From the NCBI GenBank assembly GCA_029246705.1, contig JAQWMQ010000012.1:32376-96375 (forward strand): DNA of 64,000 bases, read 5' to 3'. The translations under genes were made by a program, and so were the position numbers. Below, piece by piece: positions 37,650-46,968 of the stretch (position 1 is its first letter; each line of letters opens with the position of its first letter). Under the pieces are notes generated by a model that saw only the letters and a program-made list of their open reading frames with translations, was not told the DNA's origin and searched no databases. The DNA is from Phycisphaerales bacterium. GTDB taxonomy: Bacteria; Planctomycetota; Phycisphaerae; Phycisphaerales; SM1A02.

Positions 37650-38843
37650 ATGCAACGGGTCCTCGTCCAGGAATTGAAATGCGTGGGGCACTGCGTGCCC
37701 TACGCACTTGATCTTGCCGAGGTGCTCGCCGAGGGCAGTGATGAAATCCTCCTGGTGCTCAACGGAATCCTCAAGGAGGATTCCGTTTTCATGTCCAGGA
37801 TCAAGGCTCTCCCGGACCGGGTCGATGTTCGGTACTCGGAACCGATGACGTTGGACTACAACGCACCGGAAACCGCGCGCGCGGAACTGGACTGCATGCG
37901 AAGTCACATCGATGCTTGTGAACCGCATCGGGTTCTGCTGCCCACTGCAGATACCGTGGTTCGCTGGTCGGCCTTCGACCGTGCACACCGAAGTGCGCTT
38001 CGGGATCCGAGTCGCAACTGGGAACTCGTCGTCCACTCCGTCCCGGCGTCGAGCCCCGGGATGCCGCTGCGTCATCTGCTGCGTGCGTTCAACAGCGGCC
38101 TGACATTGCGCCGCTCGAGTCAAGCTCGCCTGCTCACCCCGGAACCGTTCTGCTCGATCGGGCCTGGCCGCAACCGGTTGGGTCCCTCGGCGAACGGTGG
38201 ATTGGGGCTGCTGCCGTACCCGATGCCGGACTCCAACGGACTCGATCGTTCGGCCGCACGTGCGGCCCTGGGCCTGCCGTCGACCGACCGTCTTCTGGTC
38301 GTGCCCGGCGTCGTCGACCCTCGGAAGTCGATCCATCGCCTGCTTGATGCTCGTCCGGAGCTCTCCGGCATGCTCGATGGCATCGTCCTTGCGGGTCCCA
38401 TCGCAGAAGCGCTTCGTCCCCGAGTCCATGCGACTCAGGGGACACCCGGCCCGACCCTGCATGTCCTGGATCGATTCCTCGCCGGCGATGACTTCGTGAA
38501 TGCCTTTCTGGCCGCAGATCTCGTGTGGGCGGTCTATCCACGTTGGTGCGGGATCTCCACCGTCCAGTTTCTTGCCGCTCGGCTGAATCGTCGCTGCCTG
38601 GTCGACCGAACCCACCTTCCGGCGGTCTGGGTTGCACGGGAGACACCCGGGTGTGCAGTGGTGGGGGCGTCCATCGGTGAAGCAGTGGGCGGCCTGTTCG
38701 AGGAAGAAGACGGCGATGCCGACTTCGTCCGTGCGATCACCTCTTCCTCGGCACGAAGAGCGGTTCTGTGCGATCAACTGTCGATCAATTCATTGGATGG
38801 GCTCCGGGACCATCTTTCCACCCAGGAACGAGGCGGCTCATGA
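37650..38843 (+). CDS. Glycosyltransferase-like protein (GT-B/GT4 type, tentative)
   Basis: 397 residues without membrane segments. The C-terminal half resembles a GT4 domain: LLVVPGVVDPRKSIHRLLDARPELSG, GIVLAGPIAEALRP, HVLDRFLAGDDFVNAFLAADLVWAVYP, and a late FLAARLNRRCLV. The usual E-x7-E motif is not clear, so donor and acceptor cannot be predicted. It starts 10 bases after mdh and its stop overlaps the next ATG (ATGA). Confidence 0.6.
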   Translation: MQRVLVQELKCVGHCVPYALDLAEVLAEGSDEILLVLNGILKEDSVFMSRIKALPDRVDVRYSEPMTLDYNAPETARAELDCMRSHIDACEPHRVLLPTADTVVRWSAFDRAHRSALRDPSRNWELVVHSVPASSPGMPLRHLLRAFNSGLTLRRSSQARLLTPEPFCSIGPGRNRLGPSANGGLGLLPYPMPDSNGLDRSAARAALGLPSTDRLLVVPGVVDPRKSIHRLLDARPELSGMLDGIVLAGPIAEALRPRVHATQGTPGPTLHVLDRFLAGDDFVNAFLAADLVWAVYPRWCGISTVQFLAARLNRRCLVDRTHLPAVWVARETPGCAVVGASIGEAVGGLFEEEDGDADFVRAITSSSARRAVLCDQLSINSLDGLRDHLSTQERGGS

Positions 38844-39346
38844 AGGCTTTGAAGGCTGTTTTCAAGCGGTTTCTGAAGACATCGGATCGAACCGAGGGTT
38901 CAGTGCGAATCATCGAGGAGGGCGGCGAGCTTGTCCCTGATGGAGAACACATGCCACACCCGATCATTCCCGACGACTCCGAGCCCATCACGACCCCTGG
39001 GCCCCCTGCACCTGCCGGGCCGGAGGAGATCCGGGAGATCCTCAGTCGTGACTGGCCGGTGGTATCCGTGGTCTGGGTGGATGCCGAAGCCCGTGGGGGG
39101 CCTGGCTGGGAGGACGCAGAGGATCTCGTTGAATTCGCCTTGCGACCCCTGGCGGAAGTCCGCACCGTGGGCCTCATGATCCACACCTGTGATCAGTACA
39201 TCGCCCTCACCGATTCGCGGGGTCCGGACCAGGTCGGTGTGGTGCAGAAGATCCCTCGGTCGTGGATCGTCTCGCTCGATGTCATGATTCCCTCGGAGGG
39301 GGATGTTCCGCCGACGCTCTCGATCGACGAGGCCCGTGCAGGCTGA
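38840..39346 (+). CDS. Uncharacterised protein
   Basis: I start at the ATG at 38840, overlapping the upstream stop, not the earlier ATG at 38768. It begins with a basic amphipathic stretch (MKALKAVFKRFLKTS), then a Pro-rich linker (ITTPGPPAPAGPEE), then a small alpha-beta domain (WPVVSVVWVDAEA, VRTVGLMIHTCDQYIALTDS). I recognise no family. It is translationally coupled to the glycosyltransferase-like gene and convergent with the small gene at 39353. Confidence 0.7.
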   Translation: MKALKAVFKRFLKTSDRTEGSVRIIEEGGELVPDGEHMPHPIIPDDSEPITTPGPPAPAGPEEIREILSRDWPVVSVVWVDAEARGGPGWEDAEDLVEFALRPLAEVRTVGLMIHTCDQYIALTDSRGPDQVGVVQKIPRSWIVSLDVMIPSEGDVPPTLSIDEARAG

Positions 39347-39352
39347 CGCTCG

Positions 39353-39646
39353 TCAGTCCTCGCCGATGCGGCCACCGGCGTCCGGGGCACCATCGATCAG
39401 ATCCAGAAGCTGCCTGAGCTGGGAGCGGGACTTGGGGTCCCCCCAGAGGATGTCGTATTCAAGCCTGAAGTTGCAGTTCTTGAATCGAACGTTCTGGGTG
39501 AAGACCGGGCCGTTGGTCAGGACCAGCGTGCAGCCATCGAAGACGCAATCGAAGAAGGCATGCCCGGCAAGGTGCATGCTTTGCCCCGAGAACGTGCGGT
39601 TTCGGTGCATGGTGAGAGGCATTGATTGATCATCAGGTTGATTCAT
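39353..39646 (-). CDS. Small uncharacterised protein
   Basis: 97 residues, convergent with the preceding gene and separated from it by six bases. The centre has short regular strands (FDCVFDGCTLVLTNGPVFTQNVRFKNCNF), resembling a few turns of a pentapeptide-like or beta-helix fold, then an acidic tail. The start is uncertain. Function unknown. Confidence 0.55.
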   Translation of the reverse strand: MNQPDDQSMPLTMHRNRTFSGQSMHLAGHAFFDCVFDGCTLVLTNGPVFTQNVRFKNCNFRLEYDILWGDPKSRSQLRQLLDLIDGAPDAGGRIGED

Positions 39647-39747
39647 GTCTGAAGCCTAGCGTTCCCAGCGGCTTGAAGGTAAATCCACGGAACGAATCTT
39701 GGGCCGATGGGGGCTCATCGGTCGATATTGGGCTGGTGAAGCTTCGC

Positions 39748-40269
39748 ATGCCACGATTCGTCCTCGACCCAGGTTGGCCCTACGTGTTGGCCGGCATTCT
39801 CACGCTCCTGGCAGCGGGCCTGATCCCGTCGCACATCGAGCTTGAGGAACGCGAATTGAACGTCGCCGCACTCCGGGTGGAACGAGACGAATTCAAGCGA
39901 CTGCACGATGCCTATGGCGTCTTCCTGGATGAGATCGGGACCCGCAACGCCTCCCTCGCGAGAAGACTGACGGGTGCCCAGCTCTGGCTGATTCCCGAGG
40001 GTCACCAGCCCCTGACCATCGTGAAGACCCACTCGGAATCCCCGTCCCGCTGGATCGAACGCTCGGCCTCGGCCCTTGATCCGAGTCGTATCGAGACGAA
40101 GCCGGCGTCGACGCGCTCGATGATGCGTCATTCGATGCTCGCGAGCCTGCTCGAGGGATCCGGTCGTCTGTGGTTGTTCGCGGCGGCCCTGATCTCGATC
40201 TTCGCCGGGCTGCTCCTCGGAACGACGTCGAGGCAGGATGCTCCCGTCGAAGAGGTCTTCTCGAGCTGA
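39748..40269 (+). CDS. Small membrane protein with coiled coil
   Basis: I choose the ATG at 39748; a GTG at 39736 is also in frame, and the longer open frame to 39622 is unlikely. An N-terminal membrane helix (YVLAGILTLLAAGLIPSHI) is followed by a helical region rich in Glu and Arg (ELEERELNVAALRVERDEFKRLHDAY), a Pro/Ser/Arg middle, and a C-terminal helix (LWLFAAALISIFAGLLLG). The layout resembles a small cell-division or envelope protein, but no family is recognised. Confidence 0.65.
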   Translation: MPRFVLDPGWPYVLAGILTLLAAGLIPSHIELEERELNVAALRVERDEFKRLHDAYGVFLDEIGTRNASLARRLTGAQLWLIPEGHQPLTIVKTHSESPSRWIERSASALDPSRIETKPASTRSMMRHSMLASLLEGSGRLWLFAAALISIFAGLLLGTTSRQDAPVEEVFSS

Positions 40270-40341
40270 GATCACTCTGCTCGGTGGCAACGGGGTCGGT
40301 CATCACTGCAGAAGCCTCCGGCAGCAACGAAACCCGATGTC

Positions 40342-40374
40342 CTCGCCGCTGACTCGCCGCTGACTCGCCATTGA
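40342..40374 (+). repeat. 11-bp tandem repeat, three copies
   Basis: CTCGCCGCTGA occurs twice exactly, then once with two changes (CTCGCCATTGA). It lies about 65 bases before dprA. Like the arrays at 24121 and 55400 its period is 11. Confidence 0.8.
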
Positions 40375-40439
40375 GATGAAGAGCTGCCTTTTCGTGGCTT
40401 ACCGGCAGGCGCTTCCCTTTCGAAACTAGTTTGCCCGTC

Positions 40440-41429
40440 ATGGAAAGGCATGAATACCAGTCGGGTGGTTCCTCAGACCCAGTATCCACCAGCGGGGTCA
40501 GCGATGCCCTGCTGGCACTCGATCTCGCCCGCGGTCTGGGGCGCCGACATGTACGAAGGCTGCTCGATGCATTCGGAACGGCCGAGGCCGTCTTCGAGTC
40601 TGATTCCAGGAGCGTTCAGGCACGCACCGGTTGTACACCTGGGCAGGCCGCATCGCTTCGCCGTACCCTCGAACTTGCCTGGAAGCGCATCGATACCGAA
40701 CGTGCTGCGGTGAAACGTGTCGGCTGCACCCTGATCGCTCCCGGGCTCCCCGGATTTCCTCCACTCCTGGAGGTGATCCCGGATCCACCCCTGGTCATGC
40801 GGGTTCGTGGGCGACTGCCCGGCGCTCTTGATGATCGGATTCAACCGGTAGTCGCCATCGTCGGATCACGTCGACCGACGGCGTACGGTCTCAGGCATGC
40901 CGGACGATTCGCCACCCACCTGAGCGAACACGGTTTCCATGTGGTCTCCGGTGGTGCGCGGGGCATCGATGGTGCATCCCACCGTGCCGTGATTGATCGC
41001 GGTGGCGAAACCACCGTGATCCTCGGAAGTGGCCTGGGATGCCCGTACCCGCCTGAACATGCATCCCTCTTTGAATCGATTCTCGATCAGGGGGGGTGCC
41101 TTGCCAGCGAATACCCCATTGACGCTCCCCCTCGGCCTGGACGTTTTCCACAACGCAATCGAATCGTCTCCGGTCTGTCGATCGGGGTCCTGGTGATCGA
41201 GGCGGCAGCCCGTTCCGGTGCCCTCATAACCGCCCGCCTGGCGGTCGAGGAGCAGGGACGCGAGGCGATGGCCATTCCGGGGCGCATCGATGATCCCGCT
41301 TCCGCGGGATGCCTCAAGATGCTGCGAGAGGGTTGGGCAGCCCTGGTACGTCACCCGGAAGAGGCTCTGGAGACCCTTCAGGGGGGGGCAGCCCTGATCG
41401 AACTGGTGCGAACCTCGGGCAACCGATGA
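40440..41429 (+). CDS. dprA: DNA-processing protein DprA
   Basis: DprA binds incoming single-stranded DNA and loads RecA in natural transformation; many non-competent bacteria also keep it. The Rossmann-like core is clear: VAIVGSRRPTAYGL, VVSGGARGIDGASHRAVI, TTVILGSGLGCPYP, FPQRNRIVSGLS and ITARLAVEEQGREAMAIPG. An N-terminal helix-hairpin-helix-like segment precedes it. The ATG at 40440 is my start; a TTG three codons earlier is possible. Length 329 residues is usual. Confidence 0.95.
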   Translation: MERHEYQSGGSSDPVSTSGVSDALLALDLARGLGRRHVRRLLDAFGTAEAVFESDSRSVQARTGCTPGQAASLRRTLELAWKRIDTERAAVKRVGCTLIAPGLPGFPPLLEVIPDPPLVMRVRGRLPGALDDRIQPVVAIVGSRRPTAYGLRHAGRFATHLSEHGFHVVSGGARGIDGASHRAVIDRGGETTVILGSGLGCPYPPEHASLFESILDQGGCLASEYPIDAPPRPGRFPQRNRIVSGLSIGVLVIEAAARSGALITARLAVEEQGREAMAIPGRIDDPASAGCLKMLREGWAALVRHPEEALETLQGGAALIELVRTSGNR

Positions 41430-41534
41430 CCGTACCTCCGAATTCGCAGGTCAGCTTGATCCGGCCTCCCGTCTGGCCGATGCCATCTGGGACCGGTCTG
41501 ACTGTGCAGTATCCAGGACTCATGGGAATTCATC

Positions 41535-42287
41535 GTGTCTCGAATCGGCGTCATCTCCGACATCCATGGCAACCTGCACGCCTTGCGTGCGGTGCTTGCG
41601 GATATTGAAACCGTCGGCGTTGATGGGATCATCTGCCTCGGGGACGTCGTTGGCTACGGGCCTCATCCCGGTGCGTGCCTGGAACTCGTGCAGGAAAACT
41701 GCATGGGGTGCGTCATGGGCAACCACGAGGAGGCGGTTCTCAAGCCAGAGCAGGGAGCGTTCTTCAATCCCCAGGCCCAGGCAGCGCTCGAGTTCACCGT
41801 TTCACGACTTGAACCCCATCACTTGAAGATCATCGAGGACATGCCGTGCTGGGCGAATCTCGAGTCTGGAACGGTATGCGTCCATGATGCTCCGGTCCCG
41901 GTGCCTTGTCCCGGGTACGTCAGCAGCACGGAGATCGCCGCACGTGTCCTGGTCTCCATGACCGACACCCGCTGTCTCTTCGGACACACCCACATTCCCG
42001 CGGCCTTCTCGATTCGCAAGGGTGCACCCGAATCATCCGCACGACGACTGGTCCCGTTCGCGGGGGAACCGATTCGTTTTCGTGGAGACTGGAACTACCT
42101 GCTCAACCCCGGCAGCGTCGGACAACCCCGCGATGACGACTGGCGGGCAAGCTGGGGCATTCTTGACCAGGGGCGACGGTGCTTCTCGATTCGAAGGGTC
42201 GCCTACGAGGTGGATCTCGTCCAGACCGAGATCGAACTGGCAGGTCTTCCAGCGATGCTGGGTTCCCGATTGCGCATCGGTGCCTGA
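41535..42287 (+). CDS. Calcineurin-like metallophosphoesterase
   Basis: A two-metal phosphoesterase of the YfcE/MJ0936-like class. The metal-binding motifs are present: ISDIHGNLHAL, LGDVVGYGPHPG, GNHEEAVL, and FGHTHIP late in the chain. The start codon is GTG. Physiological substrate unknown. It follows dprA by 105 bases. Confidence 0.92.
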   Translation: MSRIGVISDIHGNLHALRAVLADIETVGVDGIICLGDVVGYGPHPGACLELVQENCMGCVMGNHEEAVLKPEQGAFFNPQAQAALEFTVSRLEPHHLKIIEDMPCWANLESGTVCVHDAPVPVPCPGYVSSTEIAARVLVSMTDTRCLFGHTHIPAAFSIRKGAPESSARRLVPFAGEPIRFRGDWNYLLNPGSVGQPRDDDWRASWGILDQGRRCFSIRRVAYEVDLVQTEIELAGLPAMLGSRLRIGA

Positions 42288-42493
42288 CGCTCGGTGAAGT
42301 CCGAGAATCTCATCTCATCATCGATATCGTGGGAATTATCCGGGTACCTGTCGTTTGAAGAAAACGATGATTCGGATTGTGCGGGCTCTCTCCGGGGTCT
42401 TCCCGCGAACTTCGCCGTCAGTGCTCCATCACTGGTGATATCCAGTCGATTCAAGGAACTGGACTTGAGCGTCGACCCCTTATGGAGCTCGCG

Positions 42494-43204
42494 ATGCCGA
42501 TCGTGGCAACCTTGCAACGCAATGTCTTTGGTGGTGCCTACGAACGAATGGCACGCATGTGTGCCATGCTTTGCCGGGTCGGGGTTCTGCTGGGTCTGTT
42601 GCAACTGGTGGCATGGGGCGCTGTGGCATGGTTCAACGCCGACACGAGCCAGGCTCTTCAATCGGCTCGCTACCAGGCCCGCATGGAAGCGGTTGATTCG
42701 GTGGTGGCGCCATCGGTCGCAGCACTGGTTCGAACCGACCAGGCTGCCCGGTCGAACCTGCCGTCGACCTTCGCATGGACCATGAGCACGGTGCGTGAAA
42801 CCAGCAGGACGCTCCTCTGGGGCATCGCGATCCTGTTGCTTCCCATGGTCATCACCGTGGGCATGCTGTCACCCTTCGTGCGGGAGATCGATTCCACCAG
42901 GGTCCTCTTCGGGATGATTGCGGTGTTGGGACTGCTGCCACTGGCCAGTGCGGAAGCCGCGCCGGTCTTCGCAGGCGCCGGGGAGATTTCCCTCATGCCC
43001 GATTCACTGCTTGCCGGAGTCGCCGCACCACTGGTTGCGGCCATCCTGCTTGCTGCAGCGGCCATCCTGGTCTCGCCCGTCCAGTCAAGGCTGGTCGATG
43101 AGGAAGGCGAGCACAAGGGACTGCGCATATCCCCGAGGGAACTCGAGTCGATCATTCGTCGGGGCGAACGCCCCGAGAGCGCTCGGATCAGGTCCAGCCG
43201 ATAG
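42494..43204 (+). CDS. Polytopic membrane protein
   Basis: I choose the ATG at 42494, which has GGAG 6 bases upstream; ATG at 42482 and an earlier frame start are alternatives. Helices include MCRVGVLLGLLQLVAWGAVAWF, LLWGIAILLLPMVITVGML, VLFGMIAVLGLLPLASAEA and LLAGVAAPLVAAILLAAAAILV. The tail is charged. Its last 17 bases overlap the convergent MlaE gene. Family not recognised. Confidence 0.7.
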   Translation: MPIVATLQRNVFGGAYERMARMCAMLCRVGVLLGLLQLVAWGAVAWFNADTSQALQSARYQARMEAVDSVVAPSVAALVRTDQAARSNLPSTFAWTMSTVRETSRTLLWGIAILLLPMVITVGMLSPFVREIDSTRVLFGMIAVLGLLPLASAEAAPVFAGAGEISLMPDSLLAGVAAPLVAAILLAAAAILVSPVQSRLVDEEGEHKGLRISPRELESIIRRGERPESARIRSSR

Positions 43205-44009
43205 CGAAGAACAGGGCCGTGAAGAACAGGTCGAGGAAGATGACGGTCACGATGGTCTGAACCACCGTGTCCGTGGTCGCCTTGCCGACGCCGGCGGCGC
43301 CACCGCTGACCCGCAGGCCGTTGCGGCAGGCGATCAGCCCCAGGATCAGTCCGAAGACCGATGCCTTGAGCAGGCCTGTTCCGAAATCGCCTGCAGTCAA
43401 CTGCATGAGCGTGTTGTGTTTGTAGGTCTCTGCCGGGATACCCAGGAAGGTCACACCGACCAGTCCGCCCGCGAAGACCGCGCAGAGATCGCCGATGACC
43501 GTGAGCATGAGCAGGCTGATCGCGGTTGCAATCAACCTCGGGACCACCAGGAAGCGAATGGGGTTCAGCGCCATGGCCTCCAGGGCCTCGATCTCCTCGT
43601 TGACCACCATCGTTCCCAGCTCGGCTGCGATCGATGCGCCGGCGAAACCGGTGAGCACCACCGCCGCGATCAGGGGTCCGAGCTCTCTGAAGACGGCGAC
43701 CCCGACCAGGTTGGCGACCTTGTCGACCTGTCCGAACTGCGCGAGGCTGGGTGCGGTCTGCAGTGCGAGGATGAAACCGATGCATCCGCTGACCAGTGCC
43801 ACGATCGCGATCGATCGGACGCCGACTCTCACGACCTGGGTCACCAGTGCACCGGTTCCCAGTCGAACCTTTCGCAGGATCACTGCGCGGTGCACCCAGA
43901 TCATTGCATCGAAGAAGAGCCACCAAAGGCTCCCCAGGAACTCCGTGACCTCGAACCAGCCGGATCCGACGGCGCCGAAGATGCGCGAAATGAAGTGCGT
44001 GATGGCCAA
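43188..44009 (-). CDS. MlaE-family ABC permease
   Basis: The permease of the Mla/YrbE phospholipid-transport ABC family. Helices include IAIVALVSGCIGFILAL and LISLLMLTVIGDLCAVFAGGLVG-type segments. Signature elements are GELGTM-like ELGTMVVNEEIEALEAM and LGLIACRNGLRVSGGAAGVGKATT, matching MlaE. No ATG fits: TTG at 44009 has AAAGG 10 bases upstream, and TTG at 44036 is also open; I use 44009. MlaF (ATPase) and MlaD (MCE) genes are not adjacent. The next gene upstream encodes a STAS protein, the type used as MlaB. Confidence 0.9.
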   Translation of the reverse strand: MAITHFISRIFGAVGSGWFEVTEFLGSLWWLFFDAMIWVHRAVILRKVRLGTGALVTQVVRVGVRSIAIVALVSGCIGFILALQTAPSLAQFGQVDKVANLVGVAVFRELGPLIAAVVLTGFAGASIAAELGTMVVNEEIEALEAMALNPIRFLVVPRLIATAISLLMLTVIGDLCAVFAGGLVGVTFLGIPAETYKHNTLMQLTAGDFGTGLLKASVFGLILGLIACRNGLRVSGGAAGVGKATTDTVVQTIVTVIFLDLFFTALFFAIGWT

Positions 44010-44013
44010 GAGT

Positions 44014-44361
44014 CTAGAACCTTTCGGCTGCTTCAAGATCTATGGTGATGGTGAAGACGGTGTCCAGTCTCGCGATTTCGAAGATGGATCGAACGCGTTC
44101 CTGCAGTCCTAGAAGGATGAACTTGGATCCACCTCGGGAAGCTATCTGCATGCCTTCCACGAGCGTGGCCACCCCTGACGAGTCCATGTAGGGCACTTCG
44201 TTGAGGTCGATGATCACCCGCATCGGCGTGCTCTTGAACACTTCGGCGATCTGGGTGCGTAGGGACGGAGCGCGACTGAGATCGATGTCGCCTGTGGGTC
44301 TGATGACGACTCCGTCCTTGATCGCGTCGATTTGAATCGGCAAATCTTGATTGGTTGACAT
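44014..44361 (-). CDS. STAS-domain protein (anti-sigma-factor antagonist or MlaB-like)
   Basis: The 115-residue chain is one STAS domain. The phosphorylation-site motif is YMDSSGVATLVEGMQ, with Ser in the DSSG pattern (about residue 58), as in SpoIIAA/RsbV. Such proteins switch by phosphorylation by a paired kinase. I start at MSTNQDLP (44361). The gene lies directly between the RsbW-like kinase and the MlaE permease, five bases from the latter's TTG start. It could control sigma factors or, like MlaB, the permease. Confidence 0.88.
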   Translation of the reverse strand: MSTNQDLPIQIDAIKDGVVIRPTGDIDLSRAPSLRTQIAEVFKSTPMRVIIDLNEVPYMDSSGVATLVEGMQIASRGGSKFILLGLQERVRSIFEIARLDTVFTITIDLEAAERF

Positions 44362-44368
44362 GATGTCG

Positions 44369-44851
44369 TTATCCGTTTCCTGGGACTTCTTGTTCGCTGC
44401 TTGGGGAGGGACTTCCTGCGGCATTCTCCTCGAGCAACTTTTCCATGATGACGCGCATGCCTTTGTTTTCACGTTTCTCGAATGAGCAGGTGTTCATGAC
44501 TTCTCTCATGATGTGCACGCCGAGACCACCCGGCTGCACGTTTTCAAGATCCCTGCCCCGGATCTCGTTCGGTTCGATCTGTGGTGCTTCGTCCTCGATG
44601 ATGATTCGAATGCCCGGTTTCGGATCGCTCAGAACCCAGACGTCGATCTCGATGGTCTCGTACTCTCGCTGCTCGTAGCCATGCCTGATGATGTTGGCCA
44701 GCGCTTCATCCACGGCAAGCGCAACATGACCTGATTCGATCTCCCCGAACCCGATTCTCTCGGAAAGGGCCACGACCATCGACCTGACACTCGCCAGCAG
44801 CCTGGGCTGGCTCATCAGTCGCAGGTGAATGGCGGGAGCATCGTCGGTCAT
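44369..44851 (-). CDS. RsbW/SpoIIAB-like serine kinase (HATPase fold)
   Basis: A 160-residue protein with the GHKL ATPase fold of anti-sigma kinases: N-box DEALANIIRHGYE, IIIEDEAPQI, and G-box GGLGVHIMREVMN. It probably phosphorylates the STAS protein encoded directly downstream. The start at 44851 overlaps the upstream stop (ATGA) and has AAAAGGG just before it. The C-terminal 20 residues are disordered and Ser/Glu-rich. Confidence 0.88.
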   Translation of the reverse strand: MTDDAPAIHLRLMSQPRLLASVRSMVVALSERIGFGEIESGHVALAVDEALANIIRHGYEQREYETIEIDVWVLSDPKPGIRIIIEDEAPQIEPNEIRGRDLENVQPGGLGVHIMREVMNTCSFEKRENKGMRVIMEKLLEENAAGSPSPSSEQEVPGNG

Positions 44852-45288
44852 CCCTTTTCTCCTTCGCTCGAAACCTGCTCCCCCTTGACTGCAGTCGCGG
44901 TCGGAGGTGGTTCGATCTGCAGACCCTTCGCGCTCTTCACCGTCACCACGTAGTCGCGCCACTCGAGAACAGACTTGTAGCGGACTTCCGGTGGGTCGAA
45001 GAATTGAAAGCCGAAGGTCTCGCCCGTGAGGTCTTCAAGTCCTGCGATGGCCATGAATCGAACCAGGTCGTCGTCCGCCAGGAGCAGCTCGACCATCGAC
45101 TTCAGGTCATCCCGGTCCAGGGTGCCACTCTGGTGCGCATTGAGCACGGTCTGCTCGATCGCATAGGTTCGTGCCGCCGGGGCGGGGGATGCGAATCCGC
45201 CCCGGGTCGGAGACGGGGCCGAACAACCCACCTGCATCGCCAGCAGGGCGATGGGGGCAGTGGCGAAAAGGACGGCTTTGGGGCTCAT
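44848..45288 (-). CDS. Predicted lipoprotein of unknown function
   Basis: About 146 residues with a hydrophobic N-terminus ending in a lipobox-like AMQVGC followed by SAP, so it is likely lipidated. The mature part is Gln/Glu/Lys-rich with a helical stretch and ends in a charged tail (SSEGEKG). It is the first gene of the minus-strand unit with the kinase, STAS and MlaE genes, and is divergent from guaA. Function unknown. Confidence 0.72.
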   Translation of the reverse strand: MSPKAVLFATAPIALLAMQVGCSAPSPTRGGFASPAPAARTYAIEQTVLNAHQSGTLDRDDLKSMVELLLADDDLVRFMAIAGLEDLTGETFGFQFFDPPEVRYKSVLEWRDYVVTVKSAKGLQIEPPPTATAVKGEQVSSEGEKG

Positions 45289-45399
45289 GCTGGCACAAGG
45301 ATACCTGCGGATCGTCTCTGACGCCTGATTTCGAGGACGGGAGCGCTTGAGATCGGTATCCTGCTTCGTTTCCCCCGTTCTTCTCCATGGAGCCATCGG

Positions 45400-46965
45400 A
45401 TGCCAGATCATGCCGCGGTCCACCCTGAGACGATCCTGATCCTCGACTTTGGGAGCCAGTACGCCCAGTTGATCGCTCGGCGGGTGCGCGAAGCCGGAGC
45501 CTTCAGCCTCCTGGTGGCCCCTTCAACACCGCTTGAGACGCTTCAGGGGCTCAACCCCAAGGGCATCATCTTCTCGGGTGGTCCCTCGAGTGTTCACGAG
45601 CAGGGGGCACCTCGTTGCGACGAGCGGATCTTCGAACTCGGGGTTCCCGTCCTGGGCATCTGCTACGGCATGCAGCTCGGCTGTCAGCTGCTGGGCGGAA
45701 CGGTCACGCCCGCACCGGCGCGTGAATATGGACGAGCACGTCTGGAGATCAAGGATCGGGGCGGACTGCTTGACGGTGTGCCTTCACTCACTTCGGTCTG
45801 GATGAGTCATGGCGACCAGGTCAGCGACATGGGTGGGGAGTTCATCACCCTCGCCGAGACCGAGACCTGCCCCCATGCGGCGATCAGACATGTGGGCGGC
45901 AAGTTCTATGGCGTCCAGTTCCACCCCGAAGTGACGCACACGCCGCACGGCGTGGACATGCTTCGAAACTTCCTCTTCAACATCTGCGGATGTTCCGGCA
46001 GCTGGAAGATGAGCGACTTCATGGAAGCCGAATGCGCGCGTGTGCGCGAGCAGGTCGGGGATTCCCGGGTGATCTGCGGGCTTTCAGGCGGCGTTGATTC
46101 CTCGGTGGTCGCGGCACTGCTGGCACGTGCGATCGGAGACCAGCTCACCTGCATCTTCGTCGACAACGGGCTGCTTCGAAAGAACGAACGTGAGCTCGTG
46201 GAACGTACCTTCCGCGATCATTTCGACATAGATCTCCGCGTGGTCGACGCGACCGAGGACTTTCTCGGCGACCTTGCCGAGGTGACGGATCCGCAGGAGA
46301 AACGCCGACTGATCGGGCACCGTTTCATCGATGTCTTCAAGCGAACCGCCGATGAACTCGGCGAGGAGGACGTGAAGTACCTCGCCCAGGGCACCCTGTA
46401 TCCGGACGTGATCGAGAGTGGTCAGTCCCTGGCCGGAACCGCGGCGAACATCAAGCTGCACCACAACGTGGGCGGATTGCCGGAGGAGCTCGGTTTCGAG
46501 CTGGTCGAGCCCCTGCGCGACCTCTTCAAGGACGAGGTGCGGACTCTCGGCGAAGTGCTGGGTCTTCCCCCGGCGATCGTCTGGCGGCATCCCTTCCCCG
46601 GCCCCGGGCTGGCGGTGCGCGTTCTCGGCGACATCACCCCGGACAAGCTCTCCCTGTTGCGGGACTGCGACGAGATCCTCCTCGAGGAGATCATCGCCAA
46701 CGAACTCTATCGTTCGACCAACCAGGTCTTCGCGGTACTGCTTCCGGTGCGCTCGGTCGGCGTGATGGGTGACGGCCGCACCTACGAATCAGTGGTCGCG
46801 ATCCGTGCGGTCGAGACCCAGGACTTCATGACCGCGGACTGGGCGCGCATTCCCTACGACGTACTCGCCTCGATCTCGAACCGGATCATCAACGAGGTCA
46901 AGGGCGTCAACCGCGTGGTCTACGACATCTCATCGAAGCCGCCCGCCACCATCGAGTGGGAGTGA
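45400..46965 (+). CDS. guaA: GMP synthase (glutamine-hydrolysing)
   Basis: This enzyme converts XMP to GMP in de novo purine synthesis. The N-terminal class I amidotransferase domain has [11 protein letters not shown] with the catalytic Cys and HPEVTHT with the His. The ATP-pyrophosphatase P-loop is [10 protein letters not shown], followed by [11 protein letters not shown] and HHNVGGLPE. The C-terminal dimerisation domain ends KPPATIEWE as usual. 521 residues is standard. No purine riboswitch-like structure is visible in the 111 bases upstream. Confidence 0.98.
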   Translation: MPDHAAVHPETILILDFGSQYAQLIARRVREAGAFSLLVAPSTPLETLQGLNPKGIIFSGGPSSVHEQGAPRCDERIFELGVPVLGICYGMQLGCQLLGGTVTPAPAREYGRARLEIKDRGGLLDGVPSLTSVWMSHGDQVSDMGGEFITLAETETCPHAAIRHVGGKFYGVQFHPEVTHTPHGVDMLRNFLFNICGCSGSWKMSDFMEAECARVREQVGDSRVICGLSGGVDSSVVAALLARAIGDQLTCIFVDNGLLRKNERELVERTFRDHFDIDLRVVDATEDFLGDLAEVTDPQEKRRLIGHRFIDVFKRTADELGEEDVKYLAQGTLYPDVIESGQSLAGTAANIKLHHNVGGLPEELGFELVEPLRDLFKDEVRTLGEVLGLPPAIVWRHPFPGPGLAVRVLGDITPDKLSLLRDCDEILLEEIIANELYRSTNQVFAVLLPVRSVGVMGDGRTYESVVAIRAVETQDFMTADWARIPYDVLASISNRIINEVKGVNRVVYDISSKPPATIEWE

Positions 46966-46968
46966 GCC

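Noticed and set aside
45289..45399. Purine riboswitch upstream of guaA
   Set aside because: Only 111 bases separate the divergent starts, and the conserved three-way-junction bases of a purine riboswitch are not seen.
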